From Thermococcus sp. (lineage in GTDB: Archaea; Methanobacteriota_B; Thermococci; Thermococcales; Thermococcaceae): DNA of 6,483 nucleotides. The translations under genes were made by a program, and so were the position numbers. A model generated the notes under the pieces. That model made no database searches, was not told the DNA's origin, and saw nothing but the letters and a program-made list of their open reading frames with translations. The first letter of the stretch is position 1, and every line of letters begins with the position of its first letter. The stretch covers positions 1 through 6,483 of the forward strand of contig WAMH01000056.1 in assembly GCA_015522395.1 (NCBI GenBank). Reading direction: 5' to 3'. Below are positions 6,286 to 6,483 of the stretch, one piece after another.

Positions 6286-6304
6286 GAGAACTTGGGGAGT
6301 TCTC
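6286..6304. repeat. Perfect inverted repeat in the cysS leader/promoter
   Basis: GAGAACT (6286-6292) and AGTTCTC (6298-6304) are perfect 7-base inverted arms around TGGGG. The element lies 13 bases upstream of the cysS ATG, between a weak TATA-like stretch (CCTAATAAG on the - strand, about 6304-6312) and the expected transcription start. The position fits an operator, or a hairpin at the start of the cysS message. No regulator is identified. Confidence 0.5.
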
Positions 6305-6332
6305 TTATTAGGTTATCGCCCCTCCGGCAAAC

Positions 6333-6348
6333 GGCAAAAGCTTAAAAA
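6333..6348 (+). promoter_or_regulatory. Promoter of the FKBP gene (purine-rich element plus TATA-like box)
   Basis: GGCAAAAG (6333-6340) followed by CTTAAAAA (6341-6348) resembles the archaeal BRE/TATA arrangement. Transcription would start near 6370 and give a leader of about 20-25 bases that contains the strong ribosome binding site at 6381-6388. A head-to-tail duplicated CGGCAAA (6325-6338) overlaps the upstream element. Confidence 0.5.
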
Positions 6349-6380
6349 GCAACCCCCACAATCCGGGGTAGAGCAGGAAA

Positions 6381-6388
6381 AGGAGGTT
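6381..6388 (+). promoter_or_regulatory. Ribosome binding site of the FKBP gene
   Basis: AGGAGGTT precedes two adjacent ATG codons. Counting from GGAGG, the first ATG (6392) is 5 bases away and the second (6395) is 8. The second has the spacing seen elsewhere in this window and gives the N-terminus MAIQKGDV expected for the family. Confidence 0.7.
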
Positions 6389-6394
6389 ACGATG

Positions 6395-6483
6395 ATGGCG
6401 ATTCAGAAGGGAGACGTCATAAGGCTTCACTACACCGGAAAGGTCAAGGAGACCGGTGAGATATTCGACACCACCTATGAGGA
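6395..6483 (+). CDS. FKBP-type peptidyl-prolyl cis-trans isomerase (SlyD-like), 5' end only
   Basis: Only the first 29 codons and two further bases are in the window. They read MAIQKGDVIRLHYTGKVKET and continue GEIFDTTYE. The pattern KGDVIRLHYTGK...G..FD is the first strand pair of the FKBP fold, and the FD of GEIFD is part of the proline-pocket edge. Archaeal members of this SlyD-like branch act in the cytosol as foldases and chaperones and often carry an inserted flap domain, which would lie beyond the window. From memory, the TTYE continuation recalls the longer Thermococcales form rather than the short one, but this cannot be settled here. Start at 6395 is preferred over 6392 for ribosome-binding-site spacing and family N-terminus. 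The gene diverges from cysS. Confidence 0.88.
   Translation, partial: MAIQKGDVIRLHYTGKVKETGEIFDTTYE

Noticed and set aside
5383..6345. Open frame of 320 codons on the + strand opposite cysS
   Set aside because: It runs antisense to a fully recognised synthetase gene and shows no family motif. Long antisense frames are common in GC-rich genes because of codon bias.
6352..6368. Small hairpin CCCC...GGGG just before the FKBP ribosome binding site
   Set aside because: Only four G-C pairs across a short loop, about what chance gives in a GC-rich spacer; no riboswitch-like structure surrounds it.
1..6483. tRNA or rRNA genes, CRISPR repeats, insertion sequences, toxin-antitoxin or defence genes
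   Set aside because: I looked on both strands and in all spacers and saw none; the gaps are short and the genes are transport or housekeeping genes apart from one unknown.

Overview
The window looks like chromosomal DNA from a hyperthermophilic euryarchaeon of the order Thermococcales, most likely a GC-rich Thermococcus. The cysteinyl-tRNA synthetase reads like the Thermococcus/Pyrococcus protein as I recall it. Start sites carry GGAGGTG-type ribosome binding sites, intergenic regions are short with archaeal TATA-like boxes, and coding density is very high. The genus assignment is an inference from memory of family sequences, not from a search.

Layout. Positions 1-2717 (+ strand) hold the 3' end of a translationally coupled ABC importer operon of the nucleoside/BMP type: the second half of a duplicated ATP-binding subunit, then two different permeases, each overlapping its upstream neighbour by 4 bases. 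The ATP-binding gene starts before the window, and any lipoprotein receptor gene would also be outside. At 2713-2756 a long inverted repeat includes both stop codons of two converging genes and probably serves as a two-way terminator. On the - strand follow a ZnuA/TroA-like substrate-binding protein (2752-3738), then a two-gene unit read from 4754 down to 3806: a purine-type phosphoribosyltransferase and a 96-residue protein I do not recognise. Next is cysS (4843-6273, - strand). At the right edge a divergent gene on the + strand begins, an FKBP-type peptidyl-prolyl isomerase cut off after about 29 codons.

How the genes may work together. The importer probably brings in nucleosides or related compounds, and the phosphoribosyltransferase probably salvages free purine bases, so a link through purine recovery is plausible but rests on proximity only. 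The metal-type binding protein stands alone, with no ATPase or permease of its own family in view. cysS and the FKBP gene are housekeeping genes transcribed divergently from a roughly 120-base spacer.

No intergenic gap exceeds about 125 bases, and I see no tRNA, rRNA, CRISPR array, insertion sequence or integration site. I found no convincing undescribed multi-gene system. The points most worth following are the altered metal site of the binding protein, the unknown 96-residue partner of the phosphoribosyltransferase, the shared terminator, and two palindromes placed over promoters.
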